64,000 bases of DNA from NCBI GenBank assembly GCA_022478985.1, contig JAKSZP010004233.1, positions 49,531 to 113,530 of the forward strand, in the 5' to 3' direction. A model generated the notes under the pieces. That model saw only the letters and a list, made by a program, of their open reading frames with translations, was not told where the DNA came from and made no database searches. Position 1 is the stretch's first letter; each line of letters begins with the position of its first letter. The position numbers were made by a program, and so were the translations under genes. Below are positions 10,249 through 21,262 of the stretch, one piece after another. The DNA comes from Massospora cicadina. Its lineage: Eukaryota; Entomophthoromycota; Entomophthoromycetes; Entomophthorales; Entomophthoraceae.

Positions 10249-12802
10249 AAGCACTGTATAATCCCTAGAAGTAGTAGTTTGTAAAACTTGCAATTATGTA
10301 AACCTTATTATGGCCAAAAACTTTAGCCATTCTAATCTCTTCAATGTTAACTTTTAATTTTTAAGCTTAATGTGCTATGCCTAAGAAGCCTGAAAGTAAA
10401 TACTTGAGGCCTAAGACGCATAACAACAATTTTATTATTTTTGGTGTGCTAAGTCACTACTTATGTCCTGTCAGATAGAGTATCTATCCTATGGTAAATA
10501 CAGTGAAATGGTCTTAACGAAGTCAAGTATAAAGATGAGATAAAATTAATGACTTAAGTTTATTGTAGTATAGAAAAAGGGTTTTATATGTCAAATTTTA
10601 CAATATAACCAATAAGTCAAAGAATTAACAAATTAATAGAGGGGTATATCCAGATTGTTGGATCTTAGTCAAAGAATACCTATAAATAGAATAATGCCTT
10701 TGTATCATATTTTTGATAAAATAAAAAAGATTGAGTAGATGTACCAAGTCAGATAGGACTTGGTATCATTCAGGTCAATCATTTGGCAGATCTTGGTCCT
10801 TAATTCTTTCAGGTTTATTGTAATTCTCTGCCTCGTGTGCCACCCAGTGTAATGGCCGCCTGACATTTTGATAATCCTTCATTTCAATTTTTGTGGGATT
10901 TCATTTGAAGTATCTTAGGCTCAAATTAATTAGACAGAACTTTCCTAGTGTCAATTTGAGTCTTACTGACTATCATTTTTCCATATGATTAATTAAAGTA
11001 ACACCTTTAAATCCTTTCTGGGTCTATGCGTCAGTTATGTCATAGGAGTTGAATAGTCTTTATTCTTCCCATCATATCCATTATAATGATATCTAACACC
11101 AAGAATAGGATTAGGGAAGAGCTATAATGGCTGGGCAAAGTCTACTCCATCCAGGCGCCTGAATGGGTGGGCATGACAGAGTAAACAGCACCAAAAAGCT
11201 GAAGGTATAGAATACAATTTTAGTTGTTAAAATTGAGAAACTTGGGGCATAAACAGAACAGTGTAAGCATGAGGTCTATTTGCAACATAGAAATCAATTG
11301 GTCGTTGTGTCAATAAGGCGAGTCATAATTAGTAGGAGGGGAGAGTGTTTAAGAAGGGTATCACAGAGACCCAGAGTAGTCACAAGGAAGTGAACTTCAT
11401 TTGTCTCTGTGAGGCTCTACCATTGAAGGTCATTGATATGTAGTTAGGTTTGCCCCACAATTCATGTCACCAACAGAGAAATTGTTAAAAAATTTTTGAA
11501 AGGAGAGATAATTTAAGAATTTCCTTAACAAACCTGCACACAGGTTAGGGCATAAACGCTGAGTATTATGTGCAACTTGTCTTACTAAGAGAAATTAACG
11601 ACCAGCATGCGCCATTAAAATACTTTTACTAAGAAATTTAAAAATGGTGGTTTTTCTGTACTAGAGCCTCTTTGCTGTGACCAAAATGATAAGTATAAGG
11701 AGGTTTATGTTTTCTCATGCCTCCTTGTACCCATATGTACAGTGGGTTTCCTGTATTTCCAAGATGTCAACAATGGTTTTTGCTGGAAATTTAGCATTTT
11801 GGCCCAGGATGGTAATGCCTTGAGTTTTGAAAAGTCAATGCCCAAATTCTGAAGAAACACCCAGAGCACCTCAGGAGTGATTGAGAACCCTTGGTCCTAC
11901 CCCTTTGCTCTCCTTGGGCTCTGTAGCTTCCATACTGCGAGTACTAAACAGGTGGGCAGGGGTGGGACTGTAGTCGCACTCTTCAAGGCTACAAGGTGGC
12001 CCCCTTCTTACTTTTGGTAGCTTGAGATTTTTCACTTCAGTGCACTTATGGTGCACCACCAGCGGATTCATTTTTTTGGTTGTGTTTAAATGGTGAAAAG
12101 GACATTTCCAGGACGCAGTCTGCATTTAAGTGTTTGGTAAGCCCTGACTTTTTAATTGTCACCTAAGAGGATTTGGCCAAGGGCTGTTGCTTTGTGCTAA
12201 CTGATAGGCTGGTGGTCTTTAATTTGTAAACCGTTAAAAAATTCTCTATGTTCGCCTTAATCTGGTCAGGCGATAAGGAGGTTGCCACCAAGGCCTTTTC
12301 CTTGGCCATGGCCTTGTAGCCTGTTTGACCTCTTTTCATTATTTTGTATTACTGGATCAGTTTATAAATACTGTCCAGTTTTTCCCAGTGAAGAACTTCA
12401 GTAGTGTATAAACCTTTCCCATGTTAAAATTAATTCATCCATTTACTTAGAGCAGTACTCAGGCTCTCTCACGCCTATTTTATTGGGAAAGTGTGGACCT
12501 TTTGTTAAAATCCAAGTTGTGATTGCATATAGTGATCTGGTATTAACCATTGCCTAGTGTGTTGAAGATTTATTACCTTTATATTGTAAGGATAGCAAAA
12601 TGGGGGTTTTTAATAGATTTGTCTGAAAAATTATAGATCATGGTAATTACTTTGATAGACTTCCTGGCACTAAAGTTAGGCATAAGGGAGAGTCATCGCA
12701 TTTTAAAATGCTCATTTTACTATAGTTTTCTTAGCCAACATGGAGGTGTTGCTTGATGCCTTTTCAAGACATATAATTGGGAGGTAACCAAATATGATAA
12801 AC
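10249..12802 (-). mobile_element. Decayed LINE (LINE-C), ORF1 end and endonuclease
   Basis: A minus-strand LINE remnant related to LINE-A and LINE-B but more decayed. At 11730-11771 one frame reads VDILEIQETHCTYG, the endonuclease block that is VDILAIQESHC in LINE-A and VDI-SIQETHC in LINE-B. Upstream near 11790-11850 FSKLKALPSWAK matches the start of LINE-A ORF2 (IAKLKAFPSQAR). At 11460-11471 GDMN, a metal-binding endonuclease motif, is present in SVGDMNCG. Upstream, 11871-12125 (84 codons) and a basic stretch near 12240-12330 (GYKAMAKEKALVATSL) match the end of ORF1. I find no RT in 10249-11000, so the 3' part is missing or unreadable. The right part (12400-12802) shows nothing I can name. 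Confidence 0.6.
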
Positions 12803-12820
12803 ATATAACTAGAAATCTGA
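12803..12820. repeat. Target duplication, copy 1 of 3 (LINE-A1 left)
   Basis: ATATAACTAGAAATCTGA occurs here and identically at 15536-15553, on both sides of LINE-A1; a decayed third copy lies at 20822-20836 after LINE-A2. Confidence 0.9.
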
Positions 12821-15535
12821 AAACATCGGGTTTGTGTCCAATACAGGGCCACACGCATCACTAAAGGTGACAAGTGCACCGCATACTTCTTCAAAAAAAA
12901 TTTTGCACCACGCCAGAGCGTGGCCTGCACACAGGTGCAAAGATCGGATAATTCTATCATGGACACACCGGCTGAAGTGGCAATTGAAACGCAAAGATAT
13001 TACTCCAAGTTATACCGAGCCAAACCAATTCAGCCGGCTGAAATGGCAGAATTTCTCGACAGAGCTCATATCTGCTCTGTTTTCTGATACCCGGAAATAA
13101 TGAATTTAATTACTCCAAACGAATTATGGACTACCATTCGTGGTGCGCCAAACCAAAAATGCCCAGGCCCAGATGGCATTCCATATGAGTTCTACAAAAA
13201 ATATTTTAAATACATATCCCCATTGCTGCTAGCCTCACTCAACCAAAGCCTGTTGGAAACATGCCTCCTACCAGGAGGACATGAGGCTTTTACAGTCACA
13301 CTCTTCAAGAAAGGGGATAGGCTAGACTTAGCCAACTGGCGCCCCATTTCTCTAACAAACACAGACACCAAAATTTTAACAAAAATCATGGCTAACCGTT
13401 TAGGGACTGTAGCATCTGCCACCATCTCTCCAGAACAATTCGGTTTCATCCCCAGAAGGTCAATTTGGGATAATGTGCACTCTGTGGCTAATGTGTGTCA
13501 GTCCACAGCCTCTGGGGCACTTGTATTCTTGGACCAACAAAAGGCCTATGATAGAGTAAACTGGGAATACCTTAGGGCCTGCCTCCAACAATTCCGCCTA
13601 CCTCCCCACTTCATTAACTGGGTGATGCTGCTCACGGAATCTGCAACAATGGCTGTGCGCGGCCCAGGTTTCCTAACGGATGTAGTCCATCCTCAAAGGG
13701 GCCTGCGACAAGGGGACCCCCTGAGCCCACTCTTATACAACTTCAGCCTTGATTCACTACTGCGAAATGTGAATGCCCAACTCACTGGGGTCCATGTGCC
13801 AGGCCAAACCCCAGTCAAGATGATGGCATTTGCAGATGATTGCGTGGTGGGGGTGTCTAATAATAAAGATGCACGCGCGCTTGAAGCCCTCATCCAGGAA
13901 TATTCCCGGCTAAGCAACGCGGCACTGAACGCCTCCAAAACCAAAATCATCCTCCTTGGTCGGTTTCAGAACTGCTGGGCCCCAGCAAGTAGTTCCCAAC
14001 CCAGCTCAGCTGCTCGCCCAAGTCTACGCCTTACTAACTCAAAACACACCACTCCACTGGTGCTCCCCTTTGTGCCGCGACCTACCATAGGACCGGTACG
14101 CCATCTGAGCGTGTGGTTGGAGGCAGGAGGATATGCGTCAGCAGTAATGGAGGGCCATATACTGGACAACGTGACGAAGCGAGTCGCCTCTCTCAGAGCC
14201 CACCCTACTACCCTCACTGGCAGGATTGTTCTTGCCAACTCTATGCTCCTATCCAAAGTCTGGTTTGGAGCCCACGCCATCCCCTTCTCCCCAAGCTTCT
14301 TCAAATCCCTGTATGCTTTGCTACAAGGTTGGCTTTGGTCAGGCCGCCCTCCACCAGTACGGCTAGAGGTCATGTTTGGCCCTCATCATCATGGTGGCAT
14401 GGGGCTACTTGACTTCAAAGCCCATGCCGCCAAGATCCTAGGCACCTGGATTGTGGCCGTCACTGCTCCTACACTCCCATCCCAAACTGGTCCCGCGCGG
14501 CCCACTCCAACTTCTCCCGAGCCTTGGGCCTCAACAATCCATCAAACCCCCAATCCCTGATGAAATACCTCGCATCACACACATCAGCCACAGGTCCTCA
14601 CGGGACCAAAACCCACTACAAACGAATCCTACTCTCCATGCGAAGCACAGAGTGGAGAATTTGTATTAGTGGACATACAACCCAAAGAGGCCGCCCCTCT
14701 CCTCAGTTCACACAAGAGGTACAGGGGCTACCCATCCATGATGGCGTGATCCCCATTCGACCCCAAGTCCTATCCAGGGTGGACTACCTGGACATGATGG
14801 ACATCCCTTATTCCACTGAGACCCAAAAGACTATCTGGAAATACGCACACCATCCTCTGTTGCAGCCTCAAGTCCGTTCCCATGTGTGGCGCTGCCTGAG
14901 GCGGGTGTATCGTACAGCTGAGCGCTCTAATGCTTTACACTCATCCTGTGTCGTGTGTGGCCAGTATGGAACGCTGTTTCACCGCCTGGAGAAGTGCCCC
15001 ACCTCTAAAGTAATATGGCGCAAAGTCCAACGTCTGCTAGGCCAGGATCAAACACATCCCTTCAGTCTGTCAAGAGATATGTTTGCTTCATCAATGGCCT
15101 CCCCCTCCCACCCTCCCTTCGTGCTCTGGTGGTTGCAATCGCCATGTGGACTATCCACACGATTGTCTTGGATGGCATCGTCGGATCCATCCCCACCCTC
15201 CCTAAAGCTGTCCACAGATTCCGGTCTCATTTGGTGGATCACTTTCAAGCGTGGATGTTTGGATATCTCCCACCACGTCGCCGGCAGCTGGTCTCCTCCT
15301 GGTTCCCAGTCTGGTTCATCAAATCAGACCCCTTCCTCCACACGTGCTCAATAGTGGCTACGCCCCCTACACACGTTCCCTCCCCTTCCCATAAGTGGCG
15401 TTCCCGCTGTCAACAAGAGATAGCATCGCTTCTCTGGGGTGCCTCACCTGGTACTGAGTTTTGTCTCGTCTGAGTCATATTCAGAAGTGTCCGTCCCATG
15501 GTCGGCCTTCCCCGCAATAAATTAAATTAAATTAA
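12821..15535 (+). mobile_element. LINE-A1, 5'-truncated non-LTR retrotransposon
   Basis: A 2.7 kb LINE with perfect 18-bp target duplications. It begins inside ORF2, in the linker between endonuclease and RT (equivalent to about 18110 in A2), so it is a typical 5'-truncated product of target-primed reverse transcription. It keeps RT and the C-terminal zinc motif and ends with GCAATAAATT followed by AAATT-type repeats, which replace a poly(A) tail. It is the least damaged RT copy here and clearly GC-richer than its surroundings. Confidence 0.93.
13100..15473 (+). pseudogene. LINE-A1 ORF2, RT and C-terminal domain
   Basis: Reverse transcriptase of an APE-type LINE. The first part is open for 486 codons (13100-14560). 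Visible blocks: GPDGIPYEFYKKYF near the start, LANWRPISLTNTDTKI, FLDQQKAYDRV with the first catalytic Asp at residue 145, RGLRQGDPLSPLLY, and FADD at residues 244-247 (13829-13840) with both active-site Asp residues. The thumb and connection follow (LGTWI). A one-base loss near 14490 moves the frame to 14524-15100, which holds a CCHC motif C-x2-C-x7-H-x4-C at 14947-14997; a second shift near 15100 gives the last part, ending at TGA 15471-15473. An in-frame TGA at 13085-13087 cuts it from the endonuclease side. The ATG at 13100 is probably not a native start. Confidence 0.92.
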
Positions 15536-15553
15536 ATATAACTAGAAATCTGA
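15536..15553. repeat. Target duplication, copy 2 of 3 (between A1 and A2)
   Basis: Same 18 bases as 12803-12820. This copy is both the right flank of A1 and the left flank of A2. Confidence 0.9.
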
Positions 15554-15645
15554 CTTTTCTTTCTCGTTGCAAGAACTTTTGCAACCTATTCAATTCAAGA
15601 CTGAATTCAGTTTGATAATCTCACAGAGGAGATTAGTCTACACCC

Positions 15646-16884
15646 ATGTCAGGGAGCAGTTGGGAAAGTAAGGTAAGAGGAGCAGGTGGAAGGCCCGCGG
15701 CCTCCAACGTTCAAAAACGCCCCGGAGAAACTGGCGGAATAGACAAAAATTTTAAAAAACTGGCGGTCACTATTTCACTGGAGATACTTGCATAGCAAGC
15801 ACAATGCAACTAGCACATCAACACGCCACACTCCCAGCCACTTTTGTCGGTGGAATTTGGAGTCCACGTGTTTCTGGACATCCAACAAACGGCCTTGTAG
15901 GAAAAATTTTGTGAAGATGTGCACACAATTTTTCCAACTGCGGTGTACGTCGCACCTCACTCCATGTCACGCGGTTAGCTGGACTTAGGTTTCAAAAGCA
16001 AAGAGGCAGCAGATGAGGCTTTGGCGGTGTGCGTAGTGGTCAACCTCCCCAAAGGGCAATGGGTCATCGAAACCAAATGCACCAGATGGACAAAATCAAA
16101 CCAAATTTTCCTCACGTTTGACTTTTTACCTACTACGGTAAAATGTGATATTTTGGAACAACAACTGAAAGATGGTCTTGCCATATATGGTGAAATACAA
16201 TCTTTCAAAATGCAATGATTCACGCTGATGCCACACCTGTGCACCAGCAAAGCCATCGCAGTCCTGACCCCTACTGAGGAGATTGCGAAGGACCTAACCC
16301 AGATCCCGCACTCCACTTTTATTGATATTGCAGGGCATACCACCCACCCATTCTGGGTGACCGTGGACAGCGCGCCCCCCATTTGCACCCACTGTGATGC
16401 GTTTGGCCATAAGGCACACGCATGCCCCACCAAGGAGGGCGTCACATTCCAAGAGCACCCCTCAGTGGCCATGGCCAGCGGAGAGGCGCACTATGAACCA
16501 ACCGCAAGCACCAAGGAGGCTTTCCCGTGGGGAGCACAAGGCTGCTACCTACTGGTAAAGCCTATCTCCCCACAAGAGCAGAAGAAGGCCAAGCAGGCCC
16601 ATAGGGCTGTGGCCAAGGAAGAGTCCAAGGCCACCACCACTATCCCACACTCCCAACGCCAGGAGGACATGGAAACCTTTGCGGTGGAAGCAACTTGGGA
16701 ATCCATAAACCAATCAGATTGGGAAGCCCATGCTGAGCGGGCCACTCAATCTGAGATTCCGATGGGGGATTTGATCTCACCCAATCGTTGCACCCAAGCT
16801 ATGGTTGAAACCAACTTGGGACCCATCCCAATGAAAATTTTTTTTGACCTGCTCAATGGTGCACCAAACTCATCTGAACCGTAA
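15646..16884 (+). pseudogene. LINE-A2 ORF1 (RNA-binding, CCHC knuckle)
   Basis: ORF1 begins at ATG 15646 (MSGSSWESKVRGAGG), a basic start shared with A3 and A4. The middle has RWTKSNQIFLTFDFLP, conserved in A4 and LINE-B. At 16384-16425 the motif CTHCDAFGHKAHAC is a perfect C-x2-C-x4-H-x4-C zinc knuckle. The 218-codon stretch 16228-16884 continues after it with a Lys/Ala-rich segment (KKAKQAHRAVAKEE) and ends at a TAA. Stops before 16228 break the chain. In this class of LINE, ORF1 protein binds element RNA and forms the RNP. No other domain is recognised. Confidence 0.85.
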
Positions 16885-17025
16885 AGAATTTGTCCAACGT
16901 TAGGAAAACAAAAGTGAAGGCTAAAGCCAACGCAACTCTTTCCACAAAAATTAACAAAAACCCCAATAGCGTTGCTGCTAACACCCGCGCTGCTGTGAAG
17001 GCCCATGGGGATCTAGAGGAGGCTG

Positions 17026-20000
17026 GTGGGCCTGGGTGCCCACCCCTCGCACCTAAGGTGTGATGGGGAAACCTTCACTTTAGGGACGTTGAATATCGCC
17101 AAACTTAAGGCCTTCCCGTCCCAGGCTAGGAAACTGAGATTTTTACAACACAATTTACCCGTGGATATCCTGGCCATCCAGGAGTCCCACTGTCCACAAG
17201 GTTCCGAGGAAGCTTGGAAAACAATGCTCCTCCCATCCCTATCCTTTTGGTTGAAGCACTGTGGGGTGCTAATTCAGAAAAATAATTTTTCAAATTTTTA
17301 TCCTCAGAAACATTCCTAAATGGCCGAGTGCTTGTTGTCACTTTCTTGTGGGCTGACGTAGCACATGCAAATGTCAACATCTATGCACCAAATGGTGCAC
17401 GCGAGCATCAAAAATTTTCTTGTCAGTCAAATCTCTCCCACTACCCCCAGACTCTTTCCTAGTTTTGCGACATGAACTGTTGGCTAAACACTAATGGACC
17501 GGTGGCTGCCCTCACCCCATGCCCCCCAGGGTCACATAGAACTGCGCGTTCTAAAGGCCACCCTCAGGTTAATGGATGCGCTACCATGATATGCCCCGCT
17601 GCTCAAGAGCACGACGCTTCCCCACGTCCACAACGGCCAATTAAGGTCCATGACCCGCATAGACCTTATCCTTATGCCGGCAAAATTCCAACCCCACATT
17701 TCCCACTTCAAAACAACAAAAATTAAATTCTCCGACCACCAGCTGGTCTCGCTAACCTACCACCTACCTGTCACAACTGCTAAGGCCCCACATTGGTGCA
17801 AAATTACCCCTCTGAGCTCACGTCGCCATGATTTTCCACATGGTTGGAAGCGGCAGCTTTGGCAAAAAAGAGTTGCACCATTTTGCGGACCCCATTTCCA
17901 CATGGGCAACTTTCAAACTATGATACCATCTTCCACTCTCGCCATCTCTCCTCCAGATGCTCACGAGCCACATCAGCGGTCATTTTGTGCGCTCTGGCAG
18001 AGTTGGCACACCTGGAGTCCAACATCCCAGCTACAGGATACAGCTCTGCATTGGGCCGGAAGTAGGTGGAGGCAGCCACCCACCTCAACGCACTTGAAAG
18101 GCAACACAAACATCGGGTTTGTGTTCAGTAAAGGGTCACACACATCACAAAAGGTGACAAGTGCACCGCACATTTCTTTAAAAAAATTTTGCACCACGCC
18201 AGAGTGTGACCTGCACACAGGTGTGAAGATCAGATGATTCCATTGAAGATACACCAGCCGAAGTGGCAATTAAAACACAAAAGTATTACTCCAAGTTGTA
18301 CCAATCTAATCCAATCTAGCTGGCCAAAGTGGCAGAATTTCTCAACTGTGCCCACATCCGCATCATTTTCTGATACCCAGTAATAATGAATTTGATTACT
18401 CTGACCAAATTATGGACAGCCATTCGTGGTGCGCCAAACTGAAAATGCCCAGTCCCAGATGGCATTCCATATGAGTTCTACAAAAAGTATTGAAAATATA
18501 AATCCCCATTGCTGCTCGCCTCACTTAACCAAAGCCTTATGGAAACGCGCCTCCTACTCGGAGGACATGAGGCCTTTACCGTCACACTCTTCAAGAAAGG
18601 GGATAAACTAGACTTAGCCAACTGGCGCCCCATTTCTCTAAAAAACACAGACACTAAAATTTTAACAAAAATCATGGCTAACCATTTAGGGACTGTAGCA
18701 TCTGCCACCATCTCCCCAGAACAATTTGGTTTCATACCCTGAAGGTCGCTTTGGGATAACGTGAACTCTGTGGCTAATTTTATGTCAATCCAAGCCTCTG
18801 GGGCACTTGTATTCTTGGACCAACAAAAGGCCTATGATAGAGTAAACTGGGAATACCTCAGGGCCTGCCTCCATCAATTCCGCCTACCCCCTCGCTTCAT
18901 CAACTGGTTGATGCTGCTCACGGAATCTACAACAATGGCAGTATGTGGCCCTGGCTTCCTAACAGAAGTAGTCCGCCCTTAAAGGGGCTTGCGACAAGGG
19001 ACCTCCTCAGTCCACTCTTATAAAACTTCAGCCTTGACCCACATCTTTGAAACGTGAATTTCCAACTCACTGGGGTCCATTTGCCAGACCAAGCCCCAGT
19101 CAAGATAATGGCGCTTGCAGATAATTGTGTGGTTGGGGTGTCTAATAATCAAGATGCACGCGCGCTTGAAGCTCTCATCCAGGAGTATTCTCAGGTAAGC
19201 AACGTGGCACTGAACGCTTCCAAAAGTGTCTTCATCCTCCTTGGTCAGTTTTAGAACTGCTGGACACCAGCAATTAGTTTCCAACCCAGCCCATCTGCTC
19301 GCCCACGTCTTCGCCCTACTAACTCAACACACAATGCCCCAGTGGTGCTCCCCTTTGTGCCACGTCCTACCATAGGACTGGTACTCCATCTGGGCGTGTG
19401 GATGGAGGCAGGCGGATATGCGTCAGCAGTAATGGAGTGCCATATTCTGGACAATTTGACGAAGCGAATCACCTCTCTCAGAGCCCACCCTACTTCCCTT
19501 ACTGGCAGGGTTGTTTTGCCCAACTCTATGCTCCTCTTTAAGTCAGGTTCGGAGCCCACGCCATCCCCTTTTTCCCCAAGTTTCTTCAAATCCTTGTATG
19601 CCTTACTGCAAGTATGGCTTTGGTCAGGCCGCCCTCCACCAGTACAGCTAGAGGTCATGTTTGGCCCTCATCATCATGGTGGCATGGGCCTGCTTGACTT
19701 CAAAGCCCATGCTGCCAAGATCCTGGGCACCTGGATTGCGGCCATCATCGCCCCTACACTCCCCTCCCAACACTGATCCCACGCAGCATGCTCCAACTTC
19801 TCCCGCGCCTTGGGCCTCAACAATCCATCGAACACCCACTCCCTGATGAAATACCTTGCATCACACACATCAGCCACAGGTCCTCACGGGACTAAAACCC
19901 ACTACAAACGAATCCCACTCTCCACGCGGAGCGCTGAGAGGGGAATTCATATTAGCGGACATACAACCCAAAGAGGCTGCCCCTCTCCTCAGTTCACACA

Positions 20001-20761
20001 AGAGGTACAGGGGCTACCCATCCATGATGGCGTGATCCCCATTCGGCCCCATGTTCTATCCAGGGTGGACTACCTGGACATGATGGACATCCCTTACTCC
20101 ATTGAGACCCAAAAAACTATCTGGAAATACGTACACCATCCTCTGTTGCAGCCTCAAGTCCACTCCCATGTGTGGCGCTGCCTGAGGCAGGTGTATCATA
20201 CTGCTGAGCGCTCTAACGCTTTACACTCATCCTGTGTCATGTGTGGCCAGTATGGAACGCTGTTCCACCTCCTGGAGAAGTTCCCTAACTCTAAAGTGAT
20301 ATGGCGTGAAGTTCAACGTCTGCTGGGCCAGGATCAAACGCATCCCTTCAGTCTGTCAAGAGATATGTTTGCTCTATAAATGGCCTCCTCTCTTCCACCC
20401 TCCCTCCATGCTTTGGTGGTTGCAATCGCCATGTGGACCATCCACACGATTGTCTTAGATGCCATTGCAGGCTCCACCCCCACCCTCCCAGAAGCTGTCC
20501 ACAGATCTCGGTCTCATTTGGTGGACCACTTTCAAGCGTGGATGTTTGGATAACTCCCACTGCGTCACCGACTGCTGGTCTCCTCCTGGTTCCCAGTCTG
20601 GTTCATCAAATCAAACCCCTTCCTCCACACATGTTCAGTTTTGGGTACGGCCCCTCCACACGTTCCCTCTTCTTCCCCATAAGTGGCGTTCCCGCAGGCA
20701 ACAAGAGATAGCATCGCTTCTCTGGGGTGGCTTCCCTGGTACTAAGTTTTGTCTCTTCTGA
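17026..20761 (+). pseudogene. LINE-A2 ORF2 (endonuclease-RT-zinc)
   Basis: The endonuclease starts near 17026: LGTLNIAKLKAF and VDILAIQESHC are the first two APE motifs, and SDHQLVSLTY near 17731-17760 is the terminal SDH motif. RT runs from about 18386 to 19660; it keeps LANWRPISL and FLDQQKAYDRV, but the active site at 19114-19125 reads LADN instead of FADD, losing the second Asp. The C-terminal CCHC occurs in 19810-20379 (CVMCGQYGTLFH). An in-frame TGA at 18371-18373 lies just before the RT block, as in A1 and A3. The ORF ends at TGA 20759-20761. Multiple frameshifts make it non-coding today. Confidence 0.9.
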
Positions 20762-20821
20762 GTCATATTTGGAAGTGTCCATCCCATGGTCAGCCTTCCC
20801 CCAAAATAAATTTAAAAAATT

Positions 20822-20836
20822 TATAATTAGAAATTT
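20822..20836. repeat. Target duplication, copy 3 of 3 (A2 right), decayed
   Basis: TATAATTAGAAATTT against TATAACTAGAAATCT at 15537-15551: 13 of 15 identical, both differences C to T. Confidence 0.75.
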
Positions 20837-20860
20837 TTCGAATGTGTGCAATTGGTTATC

Positions 20861-21262
20861 TTATGTGTTAGCACTCAGTAAGGTGATCACAGTGCATTTT
20901 GGCGTCGTTGTTTGTATCATTGGACGTTTTATACCCAAGGTCCACCCACAGTTCATAGTATGGTCATCATATAAACGGCGTACAGAAATATTTTCTCTTG
21001 GGATTCTCTGACCGTTTCCAGAAGGGCCTTCAAATTATTTTTTAAGAAAAGTCAAAGCTATGTTTGACCAAAGAATATGGTTGAGAGTGAAAACTTTTTT
21101 AGTAACTGTTACATTTGATTTATAAACCCCCAAAACCTGACGTAAGAATTCCTTGTGTTTTTTGCACATGCCCTCCATCGTTCCCAAGACAATCGTGTAC
21201 TTAAGTGGTGCAGTAACCAACCCTGTTCCCTTCACCACATTTTCCAAGCCCTTCCATGCTTA
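20861..21262 (-). pseudogene. Probable Tc1/mariner-like transposase fragment
   Basis: On the minus strand one frame is open from about 21259 to 20861 with a single internal stop (TAA at 21035-21037), roughly 130 codons. The second half reads RRLYDDHTMNCGWTLGIKRP followed by TTPKCTVITLLSAN. In Tc1/mariner transposases the stretch after the first catalytic Asp has the form Y-GWT/A-x-G-x-R-P, then a Thr/Lys-rich strand and SAI/GAI. The first half (KKHKEFLRQVLGVY, TVTKKVFTLNHILWS) fits the preceding helix-turn-helix region. LINE-A2 ends 25 bp away and may have inserted into this element. No terminal inverted repeats were found. The family assignment is from motif shape only. Confidence 0.45.

Larger units (their letters stand above)
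15554..20821 (+). mobile_element. LINE-A2, full-length non-LTR retrotransposon
   Basis: A 5.3 kb LINE whose 5' end (CTTTTCTTTCTCGTTGCAAG) matches the starts of A3 and A4, showing that it is full length. It has a short 5' leader, ORF1 with a CCHC knuckle, ORF2 with endonuclease, RT and C-terminal zinc motif, and an A/T-rich tail (AAAATAAATTT). The right target copy at 20822-20836 differs from the left by C-to-T changes. Many stops and small indels break both ORFs, so it is inactive. Confidence 0.93.

Noticed and set aside
13966..14373. 135-codon frame on the minus strand in LINE-A1
   Set aside because: Shadow of the GC-rich RT reading frame on the other strand; the same shadow appears in A2, A3 and A4.
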